Assembly (NCBI RefSeq): GCF_014596915.1 | Contig: NZ_JACVWU010000006.1 | Coordinates: forward strand, 1 to 64,000 | Length of the DNA: 64,000 bases | Source of the DNA: Streptomyces sp. TRM68416 | GTDB lineage: Bacteria > Actinomycetota > Actinomycetes > Streptomycetales > Streptomycetaceae | Direction of reading: 5' to 3' | In this document: one piece after another, positions 52,248 to 61,053 of the stretch | Position numbering within the stretch: position 1 is the stretch's first letter | How the letters are laid out: each line of letters starts with the position of its first letter | Position numbers and translations under genes: made by a program | Notes under the pieces: generated by a model | Database searches by the model: none | What the model saw: the letters and a program-made list of their open reading frames with translations, nothing else | What the model was told of the DNA's origin: nothing

Positions 52248-53258
52248 GTGTTGATCGGCGAAGTGGCACGAAGATCCGGCGTCAGCGCCCGCATGCTGCG
52301 GCACTACGAGTCGCTCGGCCTGGTGCAGCCGGCACAGCGCACACCGACCGGCTACCGCGAGTACTCCGGCGCGGACATCCAGCGCATCTTCCACATCGAG
52401 AGCCTGCGGTCACTGGGCATGTCGCTGCGCGATGTCGGACGCGCCCTGGACGATCCCGGCTTCAGGCCCTCGGAACTCGTCGCCGACCTCATCAGTCAGA
52501 CGCGGCAACGCATCGCACGCGAAACGGAGTTGCTCCGGCGGCTCCGCCGGATCGATGCCGCCGAGCCCACCGGCTGGGAGAACGTCCTCCAGGTCGTCTC
52601 CCTCCTCCAGGACCTGACGTCGGAGAGCGCCGGGAAGCGGCAGCGCGCGGCCCTGTCCTCCGTCGAAGAGGTGCCGGTACCGGTGGAGGCCCTGGTCGAG
52701 GCCGCGCTGCACGAGACGGACCCGAACGTCGCCGGTGCCCTTCGCTGGGCTCTGGCTCGGACCAGTGACGCAGGACTGGCAGCCCTGGCGGACGGCCTGG
52801 GCTCAGCCGAGCCAGAGGTGCGCGAGCGTGCCGTGCGGGCCGTCGCCGAGATTCCGCACGCGGCGGCGACCGGCCTGCTCCAGGGGGCACTCGCCGACTC
52901 CGACCCCGCGGTCCGCGGGTGCGCGGCCCTGGTGCTGGGTGCGCGGGGGGTGGTCGACGCGATCCCCGCGCTCATCGACATGATCGCCGACGGGGTGAAC
53001 GACGTGGAGGCCGCCGATGCGCTGAGTACGCTGGCCGCCGAGTCCTCGACGGCGGAGACGATCGCCGCCGGACTCGTCGGCCGCCTCGCCGGCAGCGCCA
53101 CCCCCCTGGCCCGCCGGCGTCTCGCCCAGGCCCTGGCGGACGTCCCCGGCACCACCGCGTCACGAGCGCTGGCGGAACTGGCGGAGGACGATGACCGTGC
53201 GGTCGCGCTGACCGCGGCGTACGTCCTCACGCTGCGCGGGTCGCATCCACTTCACTGA
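52248..53258 (+). CDS. MerR-family regulator fused to HEAT repeats
   Basis: 336 residues. Residues 1-70 are a classical MerR domain (IGEVARRSGVSARMLRHYES then GLVQPAQRTPTGYREYSGAD). A coiled dimer helix follows (RQRIARETELLRRLRRIDA). From about 145 the rest is HEAT-like repeats (EALVEAALHETDPNVAGALR, AALADGLGSAEPEVRERAVR, TGLLQGALADSDPAVRGCAA, AIPALIDMIADGVNDVEAAD). A protein-binding solenoid replaces the usual small ligand pocket, so input may come from a partner, such as the HEAT protein upstream. It overlaps the converging gene's 3' end by 32 bp. Confidence 0.85.
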   Translation: MLIGEVARRSGVSARMLRHYESLGLVQPAQRTPTGYREYSGADIQRIFHIESLRSLGMSLRDVGRALDDPGFRPSELVADLISQTRQRIARETELLRRLRRIDAAEPTGWENVLQVVSLLQDLTSESAGKRQRAALSSVEEVPVPVEALVEAALHETDPNVAGALRWALARTSDAGLAALADGLGSAEPEVRERAVRAVAEIPHAAATGLLQGALADSDPAVRGCAALVLGARGVVDAIPALIDMIADGVNDVEAADALSTLAAESSTAETIAAGLVGRLAGSATPLARRRLAQALADVPGTTASRALAELAEDDDRAVALTAAYVLTLRGSHPLH

Positions 53259-54072
53259 TCAGCATGTGGTGGTCCGAGTGCGGGCTGGGCTGCACCTGAT
53301 GCGTGCGCGGAGCCATGCCGCGCAGGAAGATGTAGTCGAACTTGGCGTGCCATTCGGTGGTGTGCTGGCACGTGCCGACGGGCGAGGGGCGGCACTCGGG
53401 GTCGACGTCCGTGGCCAGTTCCCACATGCGGGTGAGTTCGGGGGCGTCCGGCACCGCGTTGAAGTCGCCGAGGACGATGGCGCGGTCGTGCCGGGCGACG
53501 GCCGCGGCGAGCACGTCCGTCTGGGCCGCCCGGACCTGTTCCTGGCGCCGTTCGGCGAGGTGGGTGTTGAAGACCCGGACGAGCCGGCCGTCCACCCTGG
53601 TGGTGACGGCGACGTACCCACGGTCCTCGGAGCCGCCGTCGGGGTACTCCACGGCGACGCGGTCCGTCATCGGTGCCGCCGACAGGATCGCCTGGCCGTA
53701 CTCGCCCGGGCTCCAGGGCGCTCCGCCGCAGCGGCTCCAGTTGCGCAGGACCATCCCGTACTCGACGTGGTAGACGAGCCCGTAGAGGTGCTCCAGATAG
53801 TCGCGGATCCTCTCGACGTCGCCCGCGCACGCCTCTTGCAGGCCGATGACCTGCGGCGCGTACGCGGCGATCTCCGCCGCCCGGTCGATGTTGCTCGTGT
53901 CGCAGGGGTTGCAGAGGTTCCACGTCATCACCCGGTTCGCCACGACCTCCCGGTCGGCGATGACGGGCAGTGCGCTGCCGATGGGGGCGCCGCGTGGGGT
54001 GCTGGGGCCCACCAGCACCGCGCAGGCCACGATCATGGCGCCCACGAGCCACCGTGTGCCCCGTCCGAGCAC
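53227..54072 (-). CDS. Secreted endonuclease/exonuclease/phosphatase-fold protein
   Basis: 281 residues. An N-terminal hydrophobic segment (LVGAMIVACAVLVGPS) acts as signal or anchor. The EEP fold has NRVMTWNLCN, QVIGLQEAC (metal Glu), VFNTHLAER, IVLGDFNAVPD and SPHSDHHMLI, the complete metal-dependent core. GTG at 54072 follows gggaggcgagg. It may be a DNase/phosphatase or sphingomyelinase-like hydrolase. It lacks the three-helix N-terminus of VanJ, so it is not that van-cluster gene. Confidence 0.78.
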   Translation of the reverse strand: MLGRGTRWLVGAMIVACAVLVGPSTPRGAPIGSALPVIADREVVANRVMTWNLCNPCDTSNIDRAAEIAAYAPQVIGLQEACAGDVERIRDYLEHLYGLVYHVEYGMVLRNWSRCGGAPWSPGEYGQAILSAAPMTDRVAVEYPDGGSEDRGYVAVTTRVDGRLVRVFNTHLAERRQEQVRAAQTDVLAAAVARHDRAIVLGDFNAVPDAPELTRMWELATDVDPECRPSPVGTCQHTTEWHAKFDYIFLRGMAPRTHQVQPSPHSDHHMLISEVDATRAA

Positions 54073-54134
54073 CCTCGCCTCCCGGCTGTCGGTTCCTCCG
54101 GCATCGGCCGCCGCCTTCTACGAGGGTATGTGAC

Positions 54135-54180
54135 GTGGTGAGACATGGTGGTCGGCACCATCTGTTTCACGCCTCACCAC
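54135..54180 (-). terminator. Nested hairpin after the GH5 gene
   Basis: An inner stem atggtg/caccat (54145-54150 with 54156-54161) lies in an outer stem gtggtgag/ctcaccac (54135-54142 with 54173-54180). It is 20 bp downstream of the GH5 stop. Confidence 0.6.
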
Positions 54181-54200
54181 GGCGTGCGGGCGGAGCCCGG

Positions 54201-55622
54201 TCAGCGCGGGGTGACCGACACCGTGATCTCGGCGCCCGGGCGGGCGTGGACGCGGGCGGTGGCCGGGCGGTCGGCCGGCAGAACGGGGGTGGGGGTGGCG
54301 GCGGGGCCCTTGACGGTGATCCGCCAGCCGCCCGGCCCAGCCGGTACCCGGATCTCGGTGACGCCGTGGCCGGCGCGGTAGACGAGGCGGTGGGCGCCGG
54401 TGTCGGGGGCGTGGGTCTCGGCGGTGATCGTGCCGGCCACGGCGGCGGCGTAGGGGGCGGCGGTCCGGTCCTTGTTGGGCCGCAGCGCCCCGGTGTCGTC
54501 GAGGGCGCAGTAGCCGCCGCCGTAGCACCAGACGTAGCCCGCCCAGCCGGAGGTGTAGCGGCCCAGGGAGTCGAGGGCGTCGCGGTAGAAGCGGCCCATG
54601 TTGGGCAGGCCGTTGTTGAGCGGGCCCCACTCCCCCACGAGCACCGGTACGCCGTACTGGCGGGGATAGACGGTGACGGCCGCCTCGTAGGCCTCGATCC
54701 AGCCCGCGGCCGGGTCGTAGTCGGCGCCGGCCTCCATCGCCGTGTTGTAGAAGTGCGGGGCGTACACCGTCTTCGCGTCGTCGATGCGGCCGAGTGCGGT
54801 CGGGACGCCCTCGCCGACGATCGGGGTGGGCTCGAAGAAGATCCAGGAGTCGCGGTCCACGGAACGGACGGCGTCGACGAGCCGGTTGTACATGGGCGTG
54901 ATCTGTTCGGCCTCGATGCGGGCCGCCGCGGTCAACAGGTCCTCGCCGGGGCGCAGTTCACCCATGGGTTCGTTGATGAGGTCGTAGCCGAGCACGGCCG
55001 GGTGGTGTGCGAACCGCCCGGCCAGCACCCGCCACATGTCGGCCTGGGCGCGTCGCAGGTCGGCGTCCTCGTAGAGGTGTGTGAAGGCCCGCTGCACGGC
55101 GGGCTCGAAGTACTCGGAGAACCAGTCCTCGGGGTGCGGGGTGAACGGCAGTCCGTCGGTCCTGGTGGCCCAGGCGGGGATGCCGCGGTGGCCGAAGGCG
55201 GGACCGAACACGTCCTGGTGGGCGTCGATCAGCACATGGATCCGGTACTTGTGCGCCCAGTCCAGGACGCGTTCGATGCGGCGCAGATAGTCCTTGCTGT
55301 ACTTGCCGCGCTCGGGTTCGAGGTCGTCCCAGAACACCAGCAGCCGGGCGAAGTTGAAGCCGTTGCGGTGCAGGTCCCTGAAGTGCCGCTCGGTGATCGC
55401 GGAGAGTGCCTGTTCGCCGCGGTGCACCTTGTCCTCGACGTTCCAGCCGCGCAGGGTCAGTGTCCGGCCGCGGTCGTCGGTGATCCGGGGGATGTCCGCG
55501 GCGAGCGGTGCCCCGACGACCGCCGCGTCCCTCGCCGCGCCGGGCGGGCCCTCCGCGTGTGCGGCGGTTCCGGCTCCGAGCAGGGCACAACAGACGAGCG
55601 CGGCGAACAGGCGTCGGTACAC
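54201..55622 (-). CDS. Secreted GH5 hydrolase, endoglycoceramidase-like
   Basis: 473 residues. A signal (LFAALVCCALLGAGTAAHA) leads a GH5 TIM barrel with the acid/base Glu in YDLINEPMGE and the nucleophile Glu in VLVGEWGP, plus HVLIDAHQDVFGPAFG near strand 4. The spacing and the C-terminal beta domain resemble endoglycoceramidases, which release glycans from glycosphingolipids. ggaggtccgcct precedes the GTG. The true substrate is not proven. Confidence 0.75.
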   Translation of the reverse strand: MYRRLFAALVCCALLGAGTAAHAEGPPGAARDAAVVGAPLAADIPRITDDRGRTLTLRGWNVEDKVHRGEQALSAITERHFRDLHRNGFNFARLLVFWDDLEPERGKYSKDYLRRIERVLDWAHKYRIHVLIDAHQDVFGPAFGHRGIPAWATRTDGLPFTPHPEDWFSEYFEPAVQRAFTHLYEDADLRRAQADMWRVLAGRFAHHPAVLGYDLINEPMGELRPGEDLLTAAARIEAEQITPMYNRLVDAVRSVDRDSWIFFEPTPIVGEGVPTALGRIDDAKTVYAPHFYNTAMEAGADYDPAAGWIEAYEAAVTVYPRQYGVPVLVGEWGPLNNGLPNMGRFYRDALDSLGRYTSGWAGYVWCYGGGYCALDDTGALRPNKDRTAAPYAAAVAGTITAETHAPDTGAHRLVYRAGHGVTEIRVPAGPGGWRITVKGPAATPTPVLPADRPATARVHARPGAEITVSVTPR

Positions 55623-55775
55623 AGGCGGACCTCCGGCGGGCGCGGATCGACTGACGCCGAAGATCTCACCAGCAGAACTGACGATCCATCAAGGGGGTGG
55701 GGCGCGAACGTTCCCGCATAATGATCAACTGATTCTGTTCGCCTCATGCATTCTGAGTGCACTTCGGGGGATCTC

Positions 55776-56297
55776 ATGTACCGCCTCACGCGCCGCACCG
55801 GCCGCGCTTTGGCCGCCGCCGCGCTGGTCGCCGGTCTGACGGCCGCGTGCTCCGACTCGTCCACGGCGTCAAAGGCTCCGCAGACCTCGGAGGCAGCGAG
55901 CTCCGGCAGTGCCACGCCCACGGCGCGGCCGGCCTCCGGCCCCGATCGGGAGCGACTGAACAAGGAGGCCCGCGACCTGCTCGACCCGGCGCATCGCCCG
56001 GCCACGGACGAGAAGGGTTTCGTCTCCGCCGGCTCCCTCGCGGTGCCCGGAATGAACGTGGACAAGACCATCACGTCCGGCACCGCGCTGCGGGTGGAGG
56101 TTGCATGCGCGGGCGAGGGAACGGTGATCTTCACAGTGACCTCGGGCACGGCCAAGGCGGCCAAGCGCGTGGACTGCGCGCGGTCACCGAGGGACGGTTT
56201 CGATTTCACCACGGCCGGATCGAGTCTCGCGATCCACGCGGATTCGTCCGAGGGGGAATCGGTGGGCACCGCCTACTTGGTGAGCCGCGCGTCCTGA
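55776..56297 (+). CDS. Lipoprotein of unknown function
   Basis: 173 residues. A clear lipobox signal: [16 protein letters not shown], with the acylated Cys in LTAAC. A Ser/Thr/Ala linker is followed by a domain of about 110 residues with SAGSLAVPGMNVDKTITSGT and a later DCARSPRDGFDF. ATG at 55776 is preferred over 55746 because cgggggatctc lies just before it. No family recognised. Confidence 0.65.
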   Translation: MYRLTRRTGRALAAAALVAGLTAACSDSSTASKAPQTSEAASSGSATPTARPASGPDRERLNKEARDLLDPAHRPATDEKGFVSAGSLAVPGMNVDKTITSGTALRVEVACAGEGTVIFTVTSGTAKAAKRVDCARSPRDGFDFTTAGSSLAIHADSSEGESVGTAYLVSRAS

Positions 56298-56318
56298 TCG
56301 TCCGGGTCGGTGACTGCT

Positions 56319-56384
56319 GGGACCGTGCGGCTGGGGCCGTGCACTTGGGGCCGTGCGCTTGGGGCCGTGCGGTTGGAGCCGCGC
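56319..56384. repeat. 14-bp tandem repeats
   Basis: ggggccgtgcncTT-type units of 14 bp repeat about 4.7 times (56319-56332, 56333-56346, 56347-56360, 56361-56374, and a partial fifth). Copies differ at one to three positions. The array is intergenic, between the lipoprotein and the TmrB-like gene. Confidence 0.8.
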
Positions 56385-56400
56385 CGCCACCACCGGGGCC

Positions 56401-56925
56401 TCACTTCTTGACGGCTTCTGCGATGTGCTGGGCGGCCTGGGCGGGTGTGAGGTGGGTGGTGTCGACGACCTTGGCCTCGGCGTGCAGCCAGGTGCGGGCC
56501 GCCTCGGCGTAGGGCTCGAGGTATCGGAGGCGGAACGGGGAGTTGGGGCCGAGCACGGTGTCGCCCGCGATGCGCTCGCGCAGCGTGGCCTGGTCGGCGT
56601 GCAGCACGAAGTGCCTGACCGGGATGGCGTGTTCGGCGAGACCCGCGCTGATCTCCCGCCAGTACTGCTCGACCAGGACCGTCATGGGCACCACCAGGGT
56701 GCCGCCGGTGTAGTCGAGCACGCGGCGAGCGGTCTCGACGACGAGCGGCCGCCAGGGCGGCCAGTGCTGGAAGTTGTCCGTACGGGGCAGCCCGGGCGTG
56801 ATGTCCATGAGCGTCTCGCCGACCTTCTCGGCGTCGAACACCCGGGAGTCCGGCAGCAGTTGCTGCACCTGCGCACTGGTCGTCGTCTTGCCCGCCCCGT
56901 GGGTTCCGTTCAGCCACACGATCAT
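56401..56925 (-). CDS. TmrB-like P-loop protein
   Basis: 174 residues. The Walker A is WLNGTHGAGKTTTSAQVQQL at the N-terminus. FDAEKVGETLMDI, NFQHWPPWRPLVVETARRVL and GTLVVPMTVLVEQYWREI follow the same order as B. subtilis TmrB, the tunicamycin resistance protein. Many actinobacterial relatives are annotated only as AAA ATPase or shikimate-kinase-like. A kinase or nucleotide-binding role is possible; tunicamycin resistance is not shown. Confidence 0.7.
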   Translation of the reverse strand: MIVWLNGTHGAGKTTTSAQVQQLLPDSRVFDAEKVGETLMDITPGLPRTDNFQHWPPWRPLVVETARRVLDYTGGTLVVPMTVLVEQYWREISAGLAEHAIPVRHFVLHADQATLRERIAGDTVLGPNSPFRLRYLEPYAEAARTWLHAEAKVVDTTHLTPAQAAQHIAEAVKK

Positions 56926-57166
56926 GGCACCCGATGCTAGCGCCGGGCGCGCCGCGAGAGCGGGGCAGCGGAAATCCGCCCCGGCCTCGGCGGGGCCCGG
57001 GCAGACCTCCCAGGACGTTGCTCAGCGAGATCTTCCGCACGGCGGGCGTTGGGCGGTCGGGGGGCGGGTGTGTTTTGGGTGGGGGCACCCCGGGGCTCGG
57101 TGCGGGGGTGTGCCGCATAGGCTTCGGCCGTTGTGAAGGATCTTGTCGAGGGAGAGAGCGCGGGGC

Positions 57167-58255
57167 ATGGCGACGGGGAGGCGGTGGCTGCCGAGCGGGC
57201 GGGTGGTCGGGGTTGTGGTTGTGGTGCTGGGCCTGGTCGCGGGCATCGGCTGGGCGGCCAAGCCGTTGTGGCAGCCCTGGTGGTACGCCGCCACGCTGTG
57301 CGGGGGCAATCTGTCGGGTGACGAACTCGCCGAACTGCTGCCGAACGAGCGGCTGGAGGCCGCCAGAGACACCTTCGGCTCCGGGTCCGGCGTGCTCAAG
57401 TGCGGGGTGAACGAGAACGACGGCCGGCACTTCGTCCTCAAGATCGAGTCCCGGACGGACACGGGCGAGCCGTACGGTCCGCTGGCCATGGAGTTCACGG
57501 TCCCGAGGGACCCTCAGTACGTCTTCCCCACGTCCGTCCCCGGTTTCTACGGCAAGTTCGGCCCCGTGATCATTCAGGAGTGCCCGCGGCTCGGCGCCGA
57601 CTCCTACGGCCGCAAGTGGCGCCTCGTCACCATGGTGTACGCCCACGGGGTGGAGTCCGACCCCTCCCCCGAGTCCCTGCGCACGGCGGTGCGCATAGCC
57701 AACGGCGCCAATGGCGAGACCGGTTGCGGGGCCGAACGGCTGCCGTTGCCGGACCGCGTCGAACCCGTGCGGAAGCTGTCCCTGAGCCGGGCGGAGGGAA
57801 CGATGTGCGGCTGGCTGGCCGAGGGCCGGCTGCCCGACAGCCCGTCCGGCGAGGAGTGGGAGGTGATCGCGCCCACGGACGAGCGGGCCTCGATCACCAG
57901 TTGCTCACTGGTCGACTCCGGGACGGGCGAGTCCGCGGTGGATCTCACGGGATGGTACGGCGACTGGGCGGTGGAGCCCTTCGAGCTGCTGCTCGCGGCC
58001 AACGTGCGGATCCCGAAGGAGCACAGCTCCCGGGACGCGCTGCTCACCGAGCAGTTCGGCCGCGCCAAGGCCCGTTGCGCCGAGGAGCCCGCCAATTTCC
58101 TCGCCAACAGCTACACGCAGGACAGGTCCGATTCGGTGCTGCCGATGAGCGAGGTGCGGGACCTCCTCAACAGGTTCACGGCGGACCAGGCCGAGCGCCG
58201 CGGTTGCACCGAGGTGGAGCTTCCCGGCCCCACCGTCCACCCGGAGCTGGACTGA
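57167..58255 (+). CDS. Membrane-anchored hypothetical protein, 362 residues
   Basis: One N-terminal membrane segment (VVGVVVVVLGLVAGIGWAA, about residues 14-32) and a large, probably extracellular, domain with several Cys (for example ATLCGGNLSGDEL, VLKCGVNEND, TSCSLVDSGTG, RRGCTEVEL). No family recognised. ATG at 57167 with gagag upstream. It could be a surface protein. Confidence 0.55.
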   Translation: MATGRRWLPSGRVVGVVVVVLGLVAGIGWAAKPLWQPWWYAATLCGGNLSGDELAELLPNERLEAARDTFGSGSGVLKCGVNENDGRHFVLKIESRTDTGEPYGPLAMEFTVPRDPQYVFPTSVPGFYGKFGPVIIQECPRLGADSYGRKWRLVTMVYAHGVESDPSPESLRTAVRIANGANGETGCGAERLPLPDRVEPVRKLSLSRAEGTMCGWLAEGRLPDSPSGEEWEVIAPTDERASITSCSLVDSGTGESAVDLTGWYGDWAVEPFELLLAANVRIPKEHSSRDALLTEQFGRAKARCAEEPANFLANSYTQDRSDSVLPMSEVRDLLNRFTADQAERRGCTEVELPGPTVHPELD

Positions 58256-58299
58256 CGGCGCCGCCCCGGGCGGGCGGCACGGCACGGCACGCGGCTACG

Positions 58300-58440
58300 G
58301 GACGATGAGCACGACCCTGCCGTGCAAGTGCCCTCGGGCGGCGCGTTCGTACGCCGCCGCCGTGCAAGTGCCCTCGGGCGGAGGGTTCGTACGCCGCCCG
58401 GGCATCCGCCGGCTCAGACGTGCTGTCGATCGTCCGCGAG
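58300..58440 (-). pseudogene. C-terminal remnant of a quinone-oxidoreductase-like MDR protein
   Basis: AYERAARGHLHGRVVLIVP on the minus strand is the usual C-terminus of zinc-free quinone oxidoreductases. An imperfect second copy (AAYEPSARGHLHGGG) precedes it, produced by a 40-bp tandem duplication that shifts the frame. Nothing further upstream belongs to the enzyme. Confidence 0.6.
58321..58400. repeat. 40-bp tandem duplication
   Basis: 58321-58360 and 58361-58400 are near-identical 40-bp units (about 4 differences). The length is not a multiple of three, so the duplication breaks the reductase frame it lies in. Confidence 0.85.
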
Positions 58441-58509
58441 GGGAGGGTGCCCGGCGGGGCGAGTACGCATCGCGCCTGCCGGGTCATGTGGCCGGGGGCC
58501 GCTGGGCGT

Positions 58510-58791
<282 letters not shown>

Positions 58792-58856
58792 TTACTTGTG
58801 GTACGGGAAAGTCGGAGCGCCCCCGCCCACCGCGAGGGGCGCTCCGGCCCGGAAGG

Positions 58857-59855
58857 TCAGCCTGCCGCGAGGAGTTCGAGGGTGTCGATCACCCGGTTCG
58901 AGAAGCCCCACTCGTTGTCGTACCAGGCGACGACCTTGATGTGACGGCCGTCGACCCGGGTGAGAGCCGAGTCGAAGATCGACGAGGCCGGGTTGCCCGT
59001 GATGTCGGACGAGACGAGCGGGTCCTCCGAGTATTCCAGGACACCGGCGAGCGGGCCCTGCGCGGCGGCGCGGTAGGCCTCCAGTACCTCGTCGCGGGTC
59101 ACCTCGCGGGCGACGGTCGTGTTGAGCTCGACGATCGAACCCACCGGGACCGGCACACGGATCGAGTCGCCCGACAGCTTGCCGTCGAGGTTGGGCAGCA
59201 CAAGGCCGATCGCCTTGGCGGCGCCCGTCGTGGTCGGCACGATGTTGACCCCGGCGGCACGGGCGCGGCGGGCGTCGCGGTGCGGGCCGTCCTGAAGGTT
59301 CTGCTCCTGCGTGTAGGCGTGCACGGTCGTCATGAAGCCGTGCTCGATACCGGCGAGTTCGTCGAGGACGGAGGCCAGCGGGGCGAGCGCGTTGGTGGTG
59401 CAGGACGCGTTGGAGACGATCGTGTGCACGGCCGGGTCGTACGCGTCGGTGTTGACGCCGTAGGCGAGCGTGACGTCGGCGCCGTCCGAGGGCGCGCCGA
59501 CGAGGACCTTCTTCGCGCCGGCGTCGAGGTGGGCGCGGGCGGCCTTGGCGGAGGTGAAGCGGCCGGTGGCCTCCAGCACGAGGTCGACGCCGATTTCGGC
59601 CCACGGCAGTTGCGCCGGCTCGCGCTCGGCGAGCACCCTGATGCGACGGCCGTCCACGACGAGGGTGTCCCCGTCGACGGTCACCGGTCGGCCGAGGCGG
59701 CCGGCCGTGGAGTCGTAGGCGAGCAGCCGGGCGAGGGCGGTGGGCTCCGTGAGGTCGTTGACGGCGACGACCTCCAGGCTGCTGTCGCGTTCGAGCAGCG
59801 CGCGCAGCACGTTGCGTCCGATGCGGCCGAAACCGTTGATGGCGATGCGGGTCAT
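58857..59855 (-). CDS. Glyceraldehyde-3-phosphate dehydrogenase
   Basis: 332 residues with the full type I GAPDH fold: TRIAINGFGRIGRNVLRALL for NAD, NASCTTNALAPL with the catalytic Cys, HAYTQEQNLQDGPH with the catalytic His and WYDNEWGFSNR. It converts glyceraldehyde-3-phosphate to 1,3-bisphosphoglycerate. The position beside a GlxA-type regulator and away from glycolytic genes suggests a second, inducible or alternative isozyme rather than the main gap gene. Confidence 0.9.
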   Translation of the reverse strand: MTRIAINGFGRIGRNVLRALLERDSSLEVVAVNDLTEPTALARLLAYDSTAGRLGRPVTVDGDTLVVDGRRIRVLAEREPAQLPWAEIGVDLVLEATGRFTSAKAARAHLDAGAKKVLVGAPSDGADVTLAYGVNTDAYDPAVHTIVSNASCTTNALAPLASVLDELAGIEHGFMTTVHAYTQEQNLQDGPHRDARRARAAGVNIVPTTTGAAKAIGLVLPNLDGKLSGDSIRVPVPVGSIVELNTTVAREVTRDEVLEAYRAAAQGPLAGVLEYSEDPLVSSDITGNPASSIFDSALTRVDGRHIKVVAWYDNEWGFSNRVIDTLELLAAG

Positions 59856-59987
59856 GAGTCGCGTCCCTTCGTCTCTCGTCTCACCCCCAGCCTCGCGCGG
59901 CGGGCTCGCCCGGGACCGCGGCGAGAGCGCCACGGTTCGCAAGGATCGTGCCAGGCGGCCGGCTCCTCGCCGCAGGGGGATGCGCCG

Positions 59988-60944
59988 CTACTCGCCGCGG
60001 GTGAAGGTGCGCCGGTACTCGCTCGGGGTGGTGCCGAGGATCCGCTGGAAGTGCAGGCGCAGGTTCGCCCCCGTGCCAAGGCCCACGTCGGTGGCGATCT
60101 GCTCGACGCTGCGCTCGGAACGTTCGAGGAGTTCGCGGGCCATGTCGATGCGGGCGCGCATGACCCACTGCATGGGCGTGTATCCCGTGTCCTCCACGAA
60201 TCGCCGGGAGAAGGTGCGGGGCGAGACCGCCGCGTGCTGGGCGAGCACCTTCAGGGTGAGGGGCTCGCCGAGGCGGTGCAGCGCCCACTCACGGGTCGCG
60301 GCGAACCGCTCGCCCAGCGGCTCGGGCACGCTGCGCGGCACGAACTGCGCCTGGCCGCCGCTGCGGTAGGGGGCGGCGACCAGGCGCCGGGCCGCGTGGT
60401 TGGAGGCGGACACCCCGAGGTCGCCGCGCAGGATGTGCAGGCACAGGTCGATTCCGGAGGCGGCGCCGGCCGACGTCAGCACCGTGCCCTCGTCGACGAA
60501 CAGCACGTTCTCGTCGACCCGGACCTGCGGATGCTTGGCCGCTAGCGCCCGCGCGTAGTGCCAGTGCGTCGTGGCACGCCTGCCGTCGAGCAGGCCCGTC
60601 GCGGCGAGCGCGAAGGCGCCCGTGGAGATGGCGGCGAGCCGCGCGCCCCGCTCGTGGGCGGCGACCAGGGCGTCCACGACGGCCCGCGGCGGGTCGTCGC
60701 GGTCCGGGAACCGGTAGCCGGGGATGAAGACGAGCTCGGCCCACGTCAGCGCGTCCAGGCCGTGGGCGACGTGGTACGACAGTCCGTCACCACCGGTCAC
60801 CAGTCCGGGGGCAGCGCCGCACACCCGCACGTCGTACGGCATGCTCGCCCGGGTCGTGAACACCTGCGCGGGGATGCCGACGTCGAGGGGCTTCGCGCCT
60901 TCGAGGACCAGGACGGCGACGCGACGGAGGCGGGAGCTGGGCAC
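59988..60944 (-). CDS. GlxA-family regulator (DJ-1-like plus AraC)
   Basis: 318 residues. The N-terminal DJ-1/PfpI-like domain (RRVAVLVLEGAKPLDVGIPA, SGIDLCLHILRGDL) is followed by an AraC HTH (LTLKVLAQHAAVSPRTFSRR, ERSVEQIATDVGLGTGANLR). The Cys of active DJ-1 enzymes is replaced by STGAF, so it is a ligand sensor. GTG at 60944. GAPDH follows 132 bp downstream on the same strand and is a likely target. The lipoprotein at 61054 is divergent. Confidence 0.85.
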   Translation of the reverse strand: MPSSRLRRVAVLVLEGAKPLDVGIPAQVFTTRASMPYDVRVCGAAPGLVTGGDGLSYHVAHGLDALTWAELVFIPGYRFPDRDDPPRAVVDALVAAHERGARLAAISTGAFALAATGLLDGRRATTHWHYARALAAKHPQVRVDENVLFVDEGTVLTSAGAASGIDLCLHILRGDLGVSASNHAARRLVAAPYRSGGQAQFVPRSVPEPLGERFAATREWALHRLGEPLTLKVLAQHAAVSPRTFSRRFVEDTGYTPMQWVMRARIDMARELLERSERSVEQIATDVGLGTGANLRLHFQRILGTTPSEYRRTFTRGE

Positions 60945-61053
60945 GGGAGACAGGGTAGGGGGGCCGGGTCGGCACCGGCCGCCGACCCGGCCCCGTTGGC
61001 CGGGACGGGATGCGCCATGATGGGCGCTGGGGCGAAAACCAGCTGATGGAGTA

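Noticed and set aside
49248..52394. A 1048-codon minus-strand frame across both propeller genes and the HEAT gene
   Set aside because: Its upstream two thirds is a shadow of the MerR/HEAT/propeller genes, with Arg/Pro/Gly-rich composition. Only the last 372 codons, from ATG at 50366, encode a signal peptide and recognisable repeats.
53227..54072. VanJ candidate because of its EEP fold near the van cluster
   Set aside because: VanJ has an N-terminal block of membrane helices and lies in the van operon. This protein has one hydrophobic segment, is 4 kb away beyond unrelated genes, and has no VanR-box.
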